A stretch of 64,000 nt of DNA, taken from positions 1-64,000 of the forward strand of contig JAEMTE010000001.1 in the NCBI GenBank assembly GCA_016462445.1, written 5' to 3'. This document shows, one piece after another, positions 41,998-51,101 of this stretch (the stretch's first letter is position 1; every line of letters begins with the position of its first letter). Below the pieces are notes generated by a model, which ran no database searches, was not told the DNA's origin, and saw only the letters and a list, made by a program, of their open reading frames with translations. The position numbers and the translations under genes were made by a program. This stretch comes from Candidatus Nanopelagicus sp. GTDB taxonomy: Bacteria > Actinomycetota > Actinomycetes > Nanopelagicales > Nanopelagicaceae.

Positions 41998-43047
41998 TTA
42001 CTTAGCAGAGATATATCCATTCGCTACGTTAGTTTGAAGATCTTTTAACTCACTTATTAGTTTAGGTGAGATAGATGCCTTCATTGGAGAATAAAATGGT
42101 GATAAACCAACACCCTTATTCTTTAGTGTTCCAACATATAGCGCGTTTGTGAACTTGCCGTCATAAGCTTCTTTAACAGCAGATTGTACAGATTCACTCA
42201 ATCCCTTAAGTACTGATATCAAAATGACCTTGTCATATTGAGGTGCAGTAAAGTGGAAATCTGCGTCAACTCCGATAGTTACAGACTTGCCAGATTTCAA
42301 ACTGTTTTCAGCAGTTGTTGCTCCTAAACCACCGGCGACAGGGAAAATTACATCTGCACCTTGTAGTTCGAAGTTTTGTGAGATTGAAAGCGCTTTATTA
42401 GTGCTAGAAAAATCTCCAACCATTGTGCCAGCACTTGGTTTAGCAGGATCCCAACCAAGAACCTTTACAGATTTACCATGGATGTCGTTGTAGTACGCAA
42501 CACCTTTAGCAAAGCCATCCATAAAGATTGTAACTGTTGGGTATGGTGCTCCGCCGTAAGTTGCAACTACGTTTGACTTTGAGTATCCAGCTGCTAGGAA
42601 ACCAGCAAGGAATGAGTTCTCATTTGTATTAAAAGTTAATCCCTTTACATTTGGGATCTTAGTTGAGAAATTCTTTAAACCATCATGGTCAACAATTGCG
42701 TACTTAACTGATGGGTTTGCTTCTGCGGAAGCAATAATTGCATCAGCAACTGCAAAGCCAACACCAATAATTAATGTACATTTCTTATCAACAAACTTCT
42801 TGATATTTGGGCCGTACTCAGAAGATGATGCTGCTGGTAAGTACTCAACAGTTGATGCCCATCCCTTTTTCTTAGAGGCAGTAGCACCTGCCCACGAGGT
42901 CTGATTAAATGACTTATCATTAATGCCGCCAGTATCTAGCGCAATGCAAACCTTCTGTTTTGTTGCAGCATTTGCTGGAGCAACTGCTACAGATGTAACT
43001 AATGAAGCGGCTGCTATAGCCACAATTACTTTATATGATTTTTTCAA
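41998..43047 (-). CDS. bmpA: BMP-family nucleoside-binding protein of the ABC transporter
   Basis: 349 residues of the BMP/PnrA family: ALDTGGINDKSFNQTSWAG at the mature N-terminus (the ligand-binding strand-loop), GVGFAVADAIIASAEANP and VATYGGAPYPTVTIFMDGF. It binds purine (or other) nucleosides outside the membrane and delivers them to the permease pair downstream. The start is TTG at 43047: GGGAGGG lies directly before it, and the resulting N-terminus has KK then a 20-residue hydrophobic segment ending in APANAA, a signal-peptidase I site. There is no lipobox cysteine, unusual for a monoderm binding protein. An in-frame ATG at 43134 would give an implausible leader. Confidence 0.9.
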   Translation of the reverse strand: MKKSYKVIVAIAAASLVTSVAVAPANAATKQKVCIALDTGGINDKSFNQTSWAGATASKKKGWASTVEYLPAASSSEYGPNIKKFVDKKCTLIIGVGFAVADAIIASAEANPSVKYAIVDHDGLKNFSTKIPNVKGLTFNTNENSFLAGFLAAGYSKSNVVATYGGAPYPTVTIFMDGFAKGVAYYNDIHGKSVKVLGWDPAKPSAGTMVGDFSSTNKALSISQNFELQGADVIFPVAGGLGATTAENSLKSGKSVTIGVDADFHFTAPQYDKVILISVLKGLSESVQSAVKEAYDGKFTNALYVGTLKNKGVGLSPFYSPMKASISPKLISELKDLQTNVANGYISAK

Positions 43048-43068
43048 AATCCCTCCCAAGGACTTAGG

Positions 43069-43085
43069 ACCCAAAAGGTTTGGGT
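43069..43085 (-). promoter_or_regulatory. Hairpin in the 5' leader of the bmpA gene
   Basis: ACCCAAA and TTTGGGT pair over 7 bases around a 3-base loop; between this and the GGGAGGG ribosome binding site (43051-43057) is a further short CCTAA/TTGGG stem that touches the site. The 134-base intergenic region upstream of the TTG start is unusually long for this genome, so translation may be regulated by structure. I recognise no known riboswitch. Confidence 0.4.
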
Positions 43086-43181
43086 AATCGTAGGGTGACT
43101 CTAGCGGGCAGATACCTTGATAGTTAAAAGGCACTCAATCTGAATTATTACGATTTCTTTAGATTAGATTAAAGCCTAACT

Positions 43182-44186
43182 TTAGGGTTTAAAGTTTTTA
43201 ACCTTCCCAGCCTTTATTCCTGCAGAAATTGTAAGAATTTTTGCCGGTAAGACCGATCCGCTAACTAGCTTCACCAATAGACCGCCATCTTTAAGGTTGT
43301 AACGGTGGCCATAGATGCCTTTCTTACTATCTAAGATATCTAACATGCTTTTTCCTGCTATCTCAGTTGAAATCAACTGTTCAACCGCTAGATCAAACCT
43401 CTTACTAACTACTAAATATTGATTCTTTTTGCCAATCGGAAAGTTTAAAAAGTACTGATCAGGAAGAAGTCCAGAGATTAATACCTTTTTACTATTGCCA
43501 TTACTGGCGGCGATGGTAGAGATAACCTCATCTGATCTTGCCCAGGTTGAAAATATTTGATCAACGCCGGCTGTAACCTGAGTCTTAACCTCATCAGCAA
43601 CTGATTCATCAAGTAATTTACTACTCACCTTAATCTTTGAATTTGCAGCTACCGCTCCCTTAGAAAATACCTGGGCATAATTAACTGTACTTACCTCAGA
43701 TTTATCACCGATAAATCCAATCTTTCCGCTTTTACTTGCCAACGCGAGGGCGGCTGCAGCTAGATATATACCCTCCTCGGTTGCAAATGAGAGGTTTGAA
43801 ACATTGGTCATAGCCACAGATTGATCATCGATTATTGCAAATTGGGTGTTAGGAAACTCAACTGAGATTCGCCTGACTGTGTCAGCATAACCTGCGCCGA
43901 CACAAATAATTAATTGATACTTATTTTTTGCTAGAAATCTAACTCTAGTAATTCGATCCCCTAATGTGCCATCGGTGATCTGCTCTCTTACATCAAGGCG
44001 GGAGAGATTATTCTTTTTTATTGCTCTTTCTAGCCCCAAAGATGCAAGATCATTGATTCCGTTATCACCTTTGCCCCCAGCCTCATAGGCAATGGCAATC
44101 TTTATGCCCGCTGCTTGAGTTGATGGAGAAAGTAGTGTGGTACTTAGAAAGATTGCGATAAGTAATGCTGTAAATCGTTTAGCCAT
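43182..44186 (-). CDS. Second BMP-family binding protein, not adjacent to a transporter
   Basis: 334 residues with a signal peptide ([14 protein letters not shown]... ending PSTQAA, no lipobox cysteine) and a BMP-like mature region: [51 protein letters not shown] and [15 protein letters not shown]. The start overlaps the trpS stop by 8 bases, which ties it to the CNNM-trpS operon and not the nucleoside transporter. It is only moderately similar to the neighbour at 41998-43047. It may share the nearby permeases or have a different ligand. Confidence 0.82.
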   Translation of the reverse strand: MAKRFTALLIAIFLSTTLLSPSTQAAGIKIAIAYEAGGKGDNGINDLASLGLERAIKKNNLSRLDVREQITDGTLGDRITRVRFLAKNKYQLIICVGAGYADTVRRISVEFPNTQFAIIDDQSVAMTNVSNLSFATEEGIYLAAAALALASKSGKIGFIGDKSEVSTVNYAQVFSKGAVAANSKIKVSSKLLDESVADEVKTQVTAGVDQIFSTWARSDEVISTIAASNGNSKKVLISGLLPDQYFLNFPIGKKNQYLVVSKRFDLAVEQLISTEIAGKSMLDILDSKKGIYGHRYNLKDGGLLVKLVSGSVLPAKILTISAGIKAGKVKNFKP

Positions 44187-45183
44187 TTTTAATCAGACCT
44201 AGAGCAGCATAAGCATCAGCCAGTGTTTTACTAGCAACCTCATTTGCTTTATCTGCTCCACTCTTTAAGATTCTAAGTAGTTCACTTTGATCACCCATCA
44301 ACTCTTCAGTTCGTTTACGAATTGGATCTAAAGCGGCAACCACAATCTCGCCGACTTGAGTTTTAAAATCTCCATACCCTTTGCCAGCAAACTCACTTTC
44401 AATATCTTTAATTGATTTACCGGAGAATGCAGAGTGAATTGTTAAAAGATTTGAAATACCTGCTTTTTCCTTCTCATCATACTTAACCTCTTTACCTGTA
44501 TCAGTTACTGAGGATTTAAACTTCTTAATTGTTACCTCAGGTAAATCCAGTAGCTCAATCACACCAGACATAGAATTAGCAGATTTGCTCATCTTGGCAG
44601 TTGGATCTTGTAAATCATTTATTTTGGCAAGTGATTTAATTATTTGAGCTTGTGGAATATTGAAAACCTCTTTGTATTTACTATTAAATCTTTGTCCTAA
44701 GTCTCTAGTTAATTCAATGTGCTGGCGTTGATCCTCACCTACTGGTACAAAATCTGCCTGATATAACAATATGTCTGCTGCTTGCAAAATTGGGTAGGTG
44801 AACAATCCAACATTAGTGCGATCATTTCCACCCTTTTGTGATTTATCTTTAAATTGGGTCATCCGCCCTGCTTCGCCAAATCCAGTTAAGCACTCAAGCA
44901 CCCAGGCTAATTGATTATGTGCTGGCACATGAGATTGAATAAATAATGTGCACTGTTTTGGGTCAACTCCAATAGCAATTAATTGAGCCGCCGATAAAAG
45001 TGTTCGTCTTTCTAATAATTTTGGATCAGTTTCTACAGTAAGCGCGTGCAAATCAACCACGCAGTAAAAAGCATCATTGTCTTTCTGTAGCGCCACCCAT
45101 TGCTTAAGGGCGCCAAGATAGTTACCAAGATGAAATGAATCATGGGTTGGTTGGATGCCCGATAGAACTCGCTTTTTACTCAT
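44179..45183 (-). CDS. trpS: Tryptophanyl-tRNA synthetase
   Basis: Charges tRNA-Trp. 334 residues with the HIGH-type motif HLGN in [17 protein letters not shown], the FADGEDQ-like [12 protein letters not shown] and the KMSKS loop ([14 protein letters not shown]). I prefer the ATG at 45183, which forms a TGATG overlap with the preceding gene's stop, to GTG at 45186. It lies between the CNNM gene and the second BMP protein gene, all in one operon. Confidence 0.95.
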   Translation of the reverse strand: MSKKRVLSGIQPTHDSFHLGNYLGALKQWVALQKDNDAFYCVVDLHALTVETDPKLLERRTLLSAAQLIAIGVDPKQCTLFIQSHVPAHNQLAWVLECLTGFGEAGRMTQFKDKSQKGGNDRTNVGLFTYPILQAADILLYQADFVPVGEDQRQHIELTRDLGQRFNSKYKEVFNIPQAQIIKSLAKINDLQDPTAKMSKSANSMSGVIELLDLPEVTIKKFKSSVTDTGKEVKYDEKEKAGISNLLTIHSAFSGKSIKDIESEFAGKGYGDFKTQVGEIVVAALDPIRKRTEELMGDQSELLRILKSGADKANEVASKTLADAYAALGLIKNG

Positions 45184-46472
45184 CACTTCACATCATCTCT
45201 AGCAAGTAATAACTTGCCAACCTGCTTGCCATTCATGCTAGTAATTGTAAAGCGTGCCCCATTGATTCGAATCGCATCATTAACTTGAGCAATTCGGCCT
45301 AAATAATGAGTAACAAACTCGCTCACAGTTTCATATGGGCCAGCTGGCAACAAAATACCCTTAGATTCTAAAAGCTCTGCAAGTAAAACTTGGCCATTAA
45401 CTTCAGTATCACCAGCCTGAGCCTTAGATTGTGGCGCTACTTCATGAGCATCATATTCATCTTGAATCTGTCCAATTAAACATTCAACTAAATTTTCAAG
45501 GGTAATAATTCCATTTGTGCCACCATTTTTATCAAGCACAATTGCAATATGTTGCCCTTTACTACGCATCTCAGTTAATGCTTGCAATACCCCACTAGTC
45601 CTAGGTAAAAACATTATATTTCTTACAATCTCCATAATTGTTAGTTGAGCATCATCTAACTTTGGATCTAATAAATCTCTGGCATGCAAAAATCCAATTA
45701 CATCATCACCGCTTCCTCGAACAACTGGATAACGAGAATGGGTAAGTTTTACTACAATTTTTCTGGCTTGGGAAATAGTTAATGATGCATCTAGAAAATC
45801 GACCTCAGATCTTGGCACCATTACCTCATGAATTAATCGATCACTAGATTTAAATACCTCAGTAACAATTTCACGCTCTTCTTTAGTTAAATCTGCATGC
45901 CCACTAACTAAATCCATTAACTCAGCTTCAGAAATCTGATCTCGGGGAGTTTTTGTATCGATACGAAATAGTTTCATTACCAAATCAGTTGAGTGAGAGA
46001 CTAGCCAAATAATTGGTTTAAATGCGATTGCGATTCGATCAATTGTTGCAGCAGAGGCGAGCGCAATTGCCTCAGTCTTATAAAGGGCAAGCCGTTTTGG
46101 TACTAACTCACCAAATACTAAGGATATATAGGCAATCACTAAGGTGATGCCGACAATAGATAAAATCTCACTGCTACCACTTGAGATACCCAACTGCTCA
46201 AACTTTGGAATTACATATTGTCCTAACTGTTCAGCACCAAGGGCGGCTGATAAAAATCCACAAACAGTTATTCCTACTTGAGCAGCAGCTAAAAATCTAT
46301 TTGGGTGCTTAGTTAAGGCAGCTACTCGGGCGCCACGTTTTCCCATACTTGCGATCTGTTTGATTTGAGACTCACGCAGTGAGATCAGAGCAATTTCTGC
46401 GGCAACAAAGATTCCGCCCACCCCAATCAAAGCTAAAACGATTGCGATGCTTTTTAAAGCGCCATCAGCCAT
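45183..46472 (-). CDS. CNNM/CorC-type transmembrane protein with CBS pair
   Basis: A DUF21 membrane domain (about 15-190 with several helices, [10 protein letters not shown] near 155), a CBS pair (about 210-330, [12 protein letters not shown] and [12 protein letters not shown]) and a C-terminal CorC_HlyC domain (about 345-425, [12 protein letters not shown]). Members of this family take part in Mg2+/Co2+ efflux or transport. The ATG at 46472 is chosen because a hydrophobic helix follows at once and TATCAT lies 7 bases upstream; a frame open to 46598 would add a charged leader and run into the ugpC promoter area. It starts the operon with trpS. Confidence 0.88.
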   Translation of the reverse strand: MADGALKSIAIVLALIGVGGIFVAAEIALISLRESQIKQIASMGKRGARVAALTKHPNRFLAAAQVGITVCGFLSAALGAEQLGQYVIPKFEQLGISSGSSEILSIVGITLVIAYISLVFGELVPKRLALYKTEAIALASAATIDRIAIAFKPIIWLVSHSTDLVMKLFRIDTKTPRDQISEAELMDLVSGHADLTKEEREIVTEVFKSSDRLIHEVMVPRSEVDFLDASLTISQARKIVVKLTHSRYPVVRGSGDDVIGFLHARDLLDPKLDDAQLTIMEIVRNIMFLPRTSGVLQALTEMRSKGQHIAIVLDKNGGTNGIITLENLVECLIGQIQDEYDAHEVAPQSKAQAGDTEVNGQVLLAELLESKGILLPAGPYETVSEFVTHYLGRIAQVNDAIRINGARFTITSMNGKQVGKLLLARDDVK

Positions 46473-46479
46473 ATATCCA

Positions 46480-46485
46480 ATGATA
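46480..46485 (-). promoter_or_regulatory. Candidate -10 element for the CNNM-trpS operon
   Basis: TATCAT on the minus strand, seven bases before the ATG at 46472. It supports the shorter start for the CNNM gene and a leaderless transcript. Confidence 0.4.
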
Positions 46486-46571
46486 ACTGTGGATAAGCCA
46501 GTACCGCTAAGTGAGCGCCTAACCTCGCGCCACTTCCCCTTTTCATCCTTTCTGTCGTAACCTTTGCCAAC

Positions 46572-46587
46572 TCTCACAACCGTGAGA
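46572..46587. promoter_or_regulatory. Palindrome upstream of ugpC, possible operator
   Basis: TCTCAC-AACC-GTGAGA, a perfect 6-base inverted repeat, lies between a possible -10 (TAACCT, 46558-46563) and the ugpC start; a second palindrome GGTACGTACC is at 46609-46618. A LacI- or ROK-type sugar regulator could act here, but none is encoded nearby. Confidence 0.3.
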
Positions 46588-46642
46588 CCTTCATCCAACG
46601 GATCGTCGGGTACGTACCTACCCGGAAGAAGGAGTGCTAACC

Positions 46643-47725
46643 ATGGCCTCAGTTGTATTCAAACAGGCATCACGAATCTATCCTGGAACTACCAAACCGG
46701 CAGTAGATAAATTAGATCTAACTGTTAATGATGGTGAGTTTCTTGTACTAGTTGGACCATCAGGTTGCGGTAAATCAACATCACTACGTATGTTGGCAGG
46801 CCTTGAAGAGATTGATACTGGATCAATTCATATCGGTGATAAAGATGTAACAAATGTTGCACCTAAAGATCGCGATATCGCAATGGTCTTTCAGTCATAC
46901 GCTCTCTACCCACATATGTCGGTGGCTGAAAATATGGGCTTTGCTTTAAAGATTGCTGGGGTTTCAAAAGAAGAGCGAGATAAGCGCGTACTTGATGCCG
47001 CAAAATTATTAGATTTAGAGGATTACTTAGATCGCAAACCTAAAGCACTATCTGGTGGTCAACGCCAGCGGGTTGCAATGGGACGAGCAATTGTTCGCGA
47101 GCCACAAGTTTTCTTAATGGATGAACCATTATCAAACCTTGATGCAAAGCTTCGAGTAGCAACTCGTACTCAAATTGCAGCGCTACAACGTCGTCTTGGA
47201 ATTACCACTGTTTATGTAACCCATGATCAGGTTGAGGCGATGACTATGGGAGATCGCGTAGCAGTTCTTAAAGATGGCTTACTACAACAGGTTGATACCC
47301 CGAGAAATCTTTATGAGAAGCCGCAAAATGTTTTCGTAGCTGGCTTTATTGGATCTCCTGCGATGAACTTATTAACCGCTTCAGTATCTGGTGGAAAGGC
47401 GATGCTAGGAAACCTTGGTATTGCTGTTCCATCATCTGCTGGTTCATCTATCACAGTTGGAATCAGGCCAGAGGGTTTAACGCCAGCATCTACTGGCTTT
47501 GAAGTAGCAGTTGAGGTGGTTGAAGAGCTTGGCTCTGATGCTTATGTTTATGGCAAGCCAGTAGATAAGGCGCTGAAGTTTGCTAATACAACTGAGGAGC
47601 TTGGTCAGATAATTATTAGATGGGATCCAAAGAATCCACCTAAGGCTGGTCAAACAGTAACTGTTGGTGTTAATGCCGATGTAGTTCACCTATTTGATGC
47701 CACATCTGGTAAGCGTATTAATTAA
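46643..47725 (+). CDS. ugpC: UgpC/MsiK-type shared sugar-ABC-transporter ATPase
   Basis: 360 residues: ABC domain (about 5-235) with Walker A GPSGCGKST, Q-loop FQSYALYPHM, signature LSGGQRQRVAMGRAI and Walker B VFLMDEPLSNLDAKLR, then a TOBE-type C-terminal domain (about 240-355). This type energises sugar importers, and in Actinobacteria one copy (MsiK) often serves several. No sugar permease or binding protein is adjacent, so it is probably a multi-user ATPase. The ATG at 46643 has AAGGAG 7 bases upstream; an in-frame GTG at 46634 is disfavoured. It ends at a bidirectional terminator shared with icd. Confidence 0.93.
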   Translation: MASVVFKQASRIYPGTTKPAVDKLDLTVNDGEFLVLVGPSGCGKSTSLRMLAGLEEIDTGSIHIGDKDVTNVAPKDRDIAMVFQSYALYPHMSVAENMGFALKIAGVSKEERDKRVLDAAKLLDLEDYLDRKPKALSGGQRQRVAMGRAIVREPQVFLMDEPLSNLDAKLRVATRTQIAALQRRLGITTVYVTHDQVEAMTMGDRVAVLKDGLLQQVDTPRNLYEKPQNVFVAGFIGSPAMNLLTASVSGGKAMLGNLGIAVPSSAGSSITVGIRPEGLTPASTGFEVAVEVVEELGSDAYVYGKPVDKALKFANTTEELGQIIIRWDPKNPPKAGQTVTVGVNADVVHLFDATSGKRIN

Positions 47726-47734
47726 GTAGAAATT

Positions 47735-47767
47735 AAAAAGCCCCACTCTAAGTGAGTGGGGCTTTTT
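47735..47767. terminator. Bidirectional terminator between ugpC and icd
   Basis: Arms AAAAAGCCCCACTC (47735-47748) and GAGTGGGGCTTTTT (47754-47767) form a 14-base stem with a TAAGT loop, with runs of T on both strands. It terminates ugpC from the left and icd from the right. This is one of only two strong intrinsic terminators I see in the window. Confidence 0.9.
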
Positions 47768-47776
47768 GTTTAAAGT

Positions 47777-48991
47777 TTAAGCCATAGCTTTTTTTAAGTT
47801 CTCATCTATCGCTGCTAAAAACTCCTGAGTATTAAGCCAAGGGGCATCTTTACTTATTAATAGTGCAAGATCCTTTGTCATCTTGCCACTTTCTACAGTT
47901 TCAATACAAACTCGCTCAAGTGTTTTTGCAAACTCTGCAACCTTAGGTGTGTTATCTAACTTTGCTCGGTGGGCCAAACCTTGTGTCCAGGCAAATATTG
48001 ATGCAATGGGATTTGTTGAGGTTGCTTTACCTACTTGGTGATCTCGGAAGTGACGGGTAACTGTGCCATGAGCTGCTTCGGCCTCAACAGTTTTACCATC
48101 TGGTGAGAGTAGTACTGAGGTCATAAGACCGAGTGATCCATAGCCTTGGGCAACAGTGTCTGATTGAACATCACCATCATAATTTTTACATGCCCAGATA
48201 TAGCCACCCTCCCACCGAAGTGAGGTCGCTACCATGTCATCAATTAAACGGTGGTCATACTCCAACTTATTTTTAGCAAACTCTTCCTTAAACTCTTTAT
48301 CAAAAACCTCAGCGAATATATCTTTAAACCGGCCATCATATGCTTTTAAAATTGTGTTTTTAGTAGAGAGAAAAACAGGATACTTCCTTAATAATCCGTA
48401 ATTAAATGATGCTCGAGCAAAGTCTCGGATTGAATCATCTAGGTTATACATTGCCATGGCAACGCCAGAGGAGGGGAAATCAAATACATTAAACTCCATT
48501 GGCTTTGAGCCATCCTCTGGTGTGAAGGTAACGGTTAGCTTTCCAGCACCAGGAACTCGGAAATCTGTAGCTTTATATTGATCACCATAAGCATGACGGC
48601 CAATCACGATTGGCTTTGTCCAGTGTGGAATTAACCGTGGCACATTTTTAATAATAATTGGCTCACGAAAGATTACTCCGCCTAAAATATTACGGATAGT
48701 GCCGTTTGGAGATTTCCACATCTTCTTTAAATTAAACTCTTTAACCCGGGCCTCATCTGGTGTGATAGTTGCGCACTTAACACCAACGCCATGTTTTTGA
48801 ATTGCATGAGCTGAGTCAATAGTTACCTGATCATCAGTCTTATCTCGATACTCAATACCAAGGTCGTAGTACTCAAGATTTAGATCTAAGTAAGGAAGGA
48901 TTAAAGAGTCTTTAATGAATGACCAAATAATTCGAGTCATCTCATCACCATCTAATTCAACAACTGTTCCCTCGACTTTGATTTTATTCAT
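47777..48991 (-). CDS. icd: NADP-dependent isocitrate dehydrogenase
   Basis: TCA-cycle conversion of isocitrate to 2-oxoglutarate with NADP. 404 residues of the eukaryote-like homodimeric subfamily: [14 protein letters not shown] at the start, the substrate block [32 protein letters not shown] and the metal/NADP part [18 protein letters not shown] with [19 protein letters not shown] precedes the ATG. It runs in the same direction as mdh, 11 bases after it, in a TCA-cycle cluster that also holds sucCD. The 3' end is at the bidirectional terminator. Confidence 0.95.
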   Translation of the reverse strand: MNKIKVEGTVVELDGDEMTRIIWSFIKDSLILPYLDLNLEYYDLGIEYRDKTDDQVTIDSAHAIQKHGVGVKCATITPDEARVKEFNLKKMWKSPNGTIRNILGGVIFREPIIIKNVPRLIPHWTKPIVIGRHAYGDQYKATDFRVPGAGKLTVTFTPEDGSKPMEFNVFDFPSSGVAMAMYNLDDSIRDFARASFNYGLLRKYPVFLSTKNTILKAYDGRFKDIFAEVFDKEFKEEFAKNKLEYDHRLIDDMVATSLRWEGGYIWACKNYDGDVQSDTVAQGYGSLGLMTSVLLSPDGKTVEAEAAHGTVTRHFRDHQVGKATSTNPIASIFAWTQGLAHRAKLDNTPKVAEFAKTLERVCIETVESGKMTKDLALLISKDAPWLNTQEFLAAIDENLKKAMA

Positions 48992-49002
48992 TATTTCTCC
49001 TC

Positions 49003-49959
49003 TTACAAATCTTTAACATCTGCTTGTTTGGTGCGAACCGCTTCAGCTGCAACCTTAAGGCTAGCGAGCTCATCGACAGTTAACTTTGTCTCAACTACTT
49101 TATTAATACCATTCTTACCAATTTGTGCTTCAACTCCTAAATAAACTCCAGTAATTCCATATTGACCATCAACCCAAGCGCAAACTGGCATTACCTCATT
49201 TGAATCGGTGATTACTGCTTTCGCCATTCGGGCAGCAGCAGCAGATGGTGCGTAGTAGGCAGAACCAGTTTTAAGCAATGCCACGATCTCAGCCCCGCCA
49301 TTTCTAGTTCTATCTACTAAATCTGCAATCTCATTGGCTGATAAAAGATCAGATAATGCTTTGCCATTTACTGTGCAGCGGCTTGGTACTGGCACCATTG
49401 TTTCACCATGTGAGCCAAGTGTTAGCGTCTTAACTGCTGATACCTCAACTCCACATTTTTCAGCAACAAAGTTAGTAAAGCGAGCAGTATCTAACATGCC
49501 AGCTTGGCCAATAACCTTGTTATAGGCAAACTTAGTTGCGATTTGAGCAAGTGCGGTCATTTCATCTAATGGATTAGAGACCACAATAATTACTGCATTT
49601 GGTGAGTGCTTTGCAATATTTTCGGCTACTCCGCGAACAATTCCCGCATTTACACCAATTAAATCCATTCTACTCATGCCAGGTTTACGAGGTAGGCCTG
49701 CTGTAATTACTACAACATCTGAGTTAGCAGTTTTCTCATAACCGCCACCTTCAGTAGTAGTGGTTGCACCAATTACCTTTGTTTCAAAATTTTCAATTGA
49801 TCTAGATTGATTTATATCTAATGCTAATCCTTCAGATTTTCCTTCAACAATATCGGTTAAAACTACACTCTCAAATATGTCATATTCAGCAAGGCGAAGT
49901 GCGGTTGTTGAACCATAGAAACCTGCCCCTACCACAGTAACTTTTCCAGATCTGCTCAA
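49003..49959 (-). CDS. mdh: Malate dehydrogenase
   Basis: Oxidises malate to oxaloacetate. The 318-residue LDH-like type starts [19 protein letters not shown] (Rossmann fold), with [14 protein letters not shown] (substrate arginines) and the catalytic histidine in [10 protein letters not shown]. The start is TTG at 49959, with GAGAGGAT as the ribosome binding site 5 bases upstream; without it the N-terminal Rossmann strand would be lost. It precedes icd and follows DUF3017 by 65 bases, the actinobacterial folD-DUF3017-mdh order. Confidence 0.93.
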   Translation of the reverse strand: MSRSGKVTVVGAGFYGSTTALRLAEYDIFESVVLTDIVEGKSEGLALDINQSRSIENFETKVIGATTTTEGGGYEKTANSDVVVITAGLPRKPGMSRMDLIGVNAGIVRGVAENIAKHSPNAVIIVVSNPLDEMTALAQIATKFAYNKVIGQAGMLDTARFTNFVAEKCGVEVSAVKTLTLGSHGETMVPVPSRCTVNGKALSDLLSANEIADLVDRTRNGGAEIVALLKTGSAYYAPSAAAARMAKAVITDSNEVMPVCAWVDGQYGITGVYLGVEAQIGKNGINKVVETKLTVDELASLKVAAEAVRTKQADVKDL

Positions 49960-50024
49960 TTTGATCCTCTCAATTTATAGAGCCAATATTACTGATTTAT
50001 GCGGGAAGAACTAAATCGGCCTAT

Positions 50025-50270
50025 CTATCTTGCGTTGGGCAGCGAAAGTGCCAGAATAAACAATAAAAGACAGATTGCAATTGGCAGAATTAGTTCAATA
50101 TTTCGCTTAACTTTTAATTGCGAATACCTAGCTAAAGCAAAGGCGCTAGCGCCAAGAGATAAAATAATGGAACCAGTTCGTACCGCCCCACTAATTGCAA
50201 TAACTATACCAACCACAACAACTACCATTGAGAATCTACGAATTTGATCTAAGGTGAAGCTTTCTTTCAT
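50025..50270 (-). CDS. DUF3017 membrane protein
   Basis: 81 residues with two or three hydrophobic helices (about 13-30, 33-45, 57-76) around a basic QLKVKRN loop. The length, topology and place directly after folD (coding sequences abut) match DUF3017, an actinobacterial family of unknown function. It ends about 65 bases before mdh. Confidence 0.8.
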   Translation of the reverse strand: MKESFTLDQIRRFSMVVVVVGIVIAISGAVRTGSIILSLGASAFALARYSQLKVKRNIELILPIAICLLLFILALSLPNAR

Positions 50271-51101
50271 TTAATTTGCCAACTCAATTACATTGCTAAG
50301 TAACATTGCCCTAGTCATTGGTCCGACCCCACCTGGCATTGGCGCAAAATAAGATGCAACTTTAATTACTGTTGGATCAATATCGCCAAGTAATCCAGTT
50401 ACTCCTCTAGTAATTCCTACATCAATTAAGACAGCACCGGGCTTAACCATCTCAGGCTTTATAAAGTGAGCAGAGCCAAGAGCGGCAACTACAATATCTG
50501 CCTCTTTAATTAGCTCTAGTAAATTAGTAGTTGCTGAATGAGCCAAGGTGACTGTGGCATTGATTGGTTTTTGTGATAATAAAATTGAAAGCGGCCGTCC
50601 AACTGTTGCACCACGGCCTATTATTAAAACCTTTGAACCAGATAATTTAATTTTATACTCATTTAATAAAGCAAGAATTGCCTTTGGTGTGCAAGGAACT
50701 AAGCTCTTTGCTCCTAGTACTAATTTCCCTAAATTAACTGGGTGTAATCCATCTGCATCTTTATCTGGATCTATTGCTAACAAAACCTCTTCAGAATTAA
50801 CCCCACTCGGTAATGGCAGTTGCACGATAAATCCAGTGCACTCTGTGTTTTGATTCAAATCTTTAACCGCCTTAATTATCTCCCCAGTATTTGCGGTAGC
50901 GGGAAGATTTACTTTAATTGATTTAATTCCAATTTGCGCACAATCTCTATGTTTGCCCTCAACGTAGGCAAGTGAGCCAGGATCATCTCCCACCAATATT
51001 GTGCCAAGTCCTGGTTGTTTATTTGATTTAGAAAGATTAGACAACAGATTACTCTTTACCTTTTCGGCAAGTGCTTTGCCATCCATAATCACTGCGCTCA
51101 T
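50271..51101 (-). CDS. folD: Bifunctional methylenetetrahydrofolate dehydrogenase/cyclohydrolase
   Basis: Interconverts methylene- and formyl-tetrahydrofolate. 276 residues with the catalytic YVEGKHRDC lysine motif, VQLPLPSGVN, IIGRGATVGRPLSILL and the C-terminal PGGVGPMTRAMLLSNV signature. In Streptomyces-type operons purN and purH, which use formyl-tetrahydrofolate, separate DUF6350 from folD; here the folD ATG shares one base with the DUF6350 stop and neither gene is present. Confidence 0.94.
   Translation of the reverse strand: MSAVIMDGKALAEKVKSNLLSNLSKSNKQPGLGTILVGDDPGSLAYVEGKHRDCAQIGIKSIKVNLPATANTGEIIKAVKDLNQNTECTGFIVQLPLPSGVNSEEVLLAIDPDKDADGLHPVNLGKLVLGAKSLVPCTPKAILALLNEYKIKLSGSKVLIIGRGATVGRPLSILLSQKPINATVTLAHSATTNLLELIKEADIVVAALGSAHFIKPEMVKPGAVLIDVGITRGVTGLLGDIDPTVIKVASYFAPMPGGVGPMTRAMLLSNVIELAN

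Noticed and set aside
43048..43134. 29-residue N-terminal extension of the BMP protein
   Set aside because: The extension is charged and polar and would bury the signal peptide; the GGGAGGG site points to the TTG at 43047.
46473..46598. 42-residue extension of the CNNM protein
   Set aside because: Strongly charged leader before the first helix, overlapping the ugpC promoter region; TATCAT lies 7 bases before the inner ATG.
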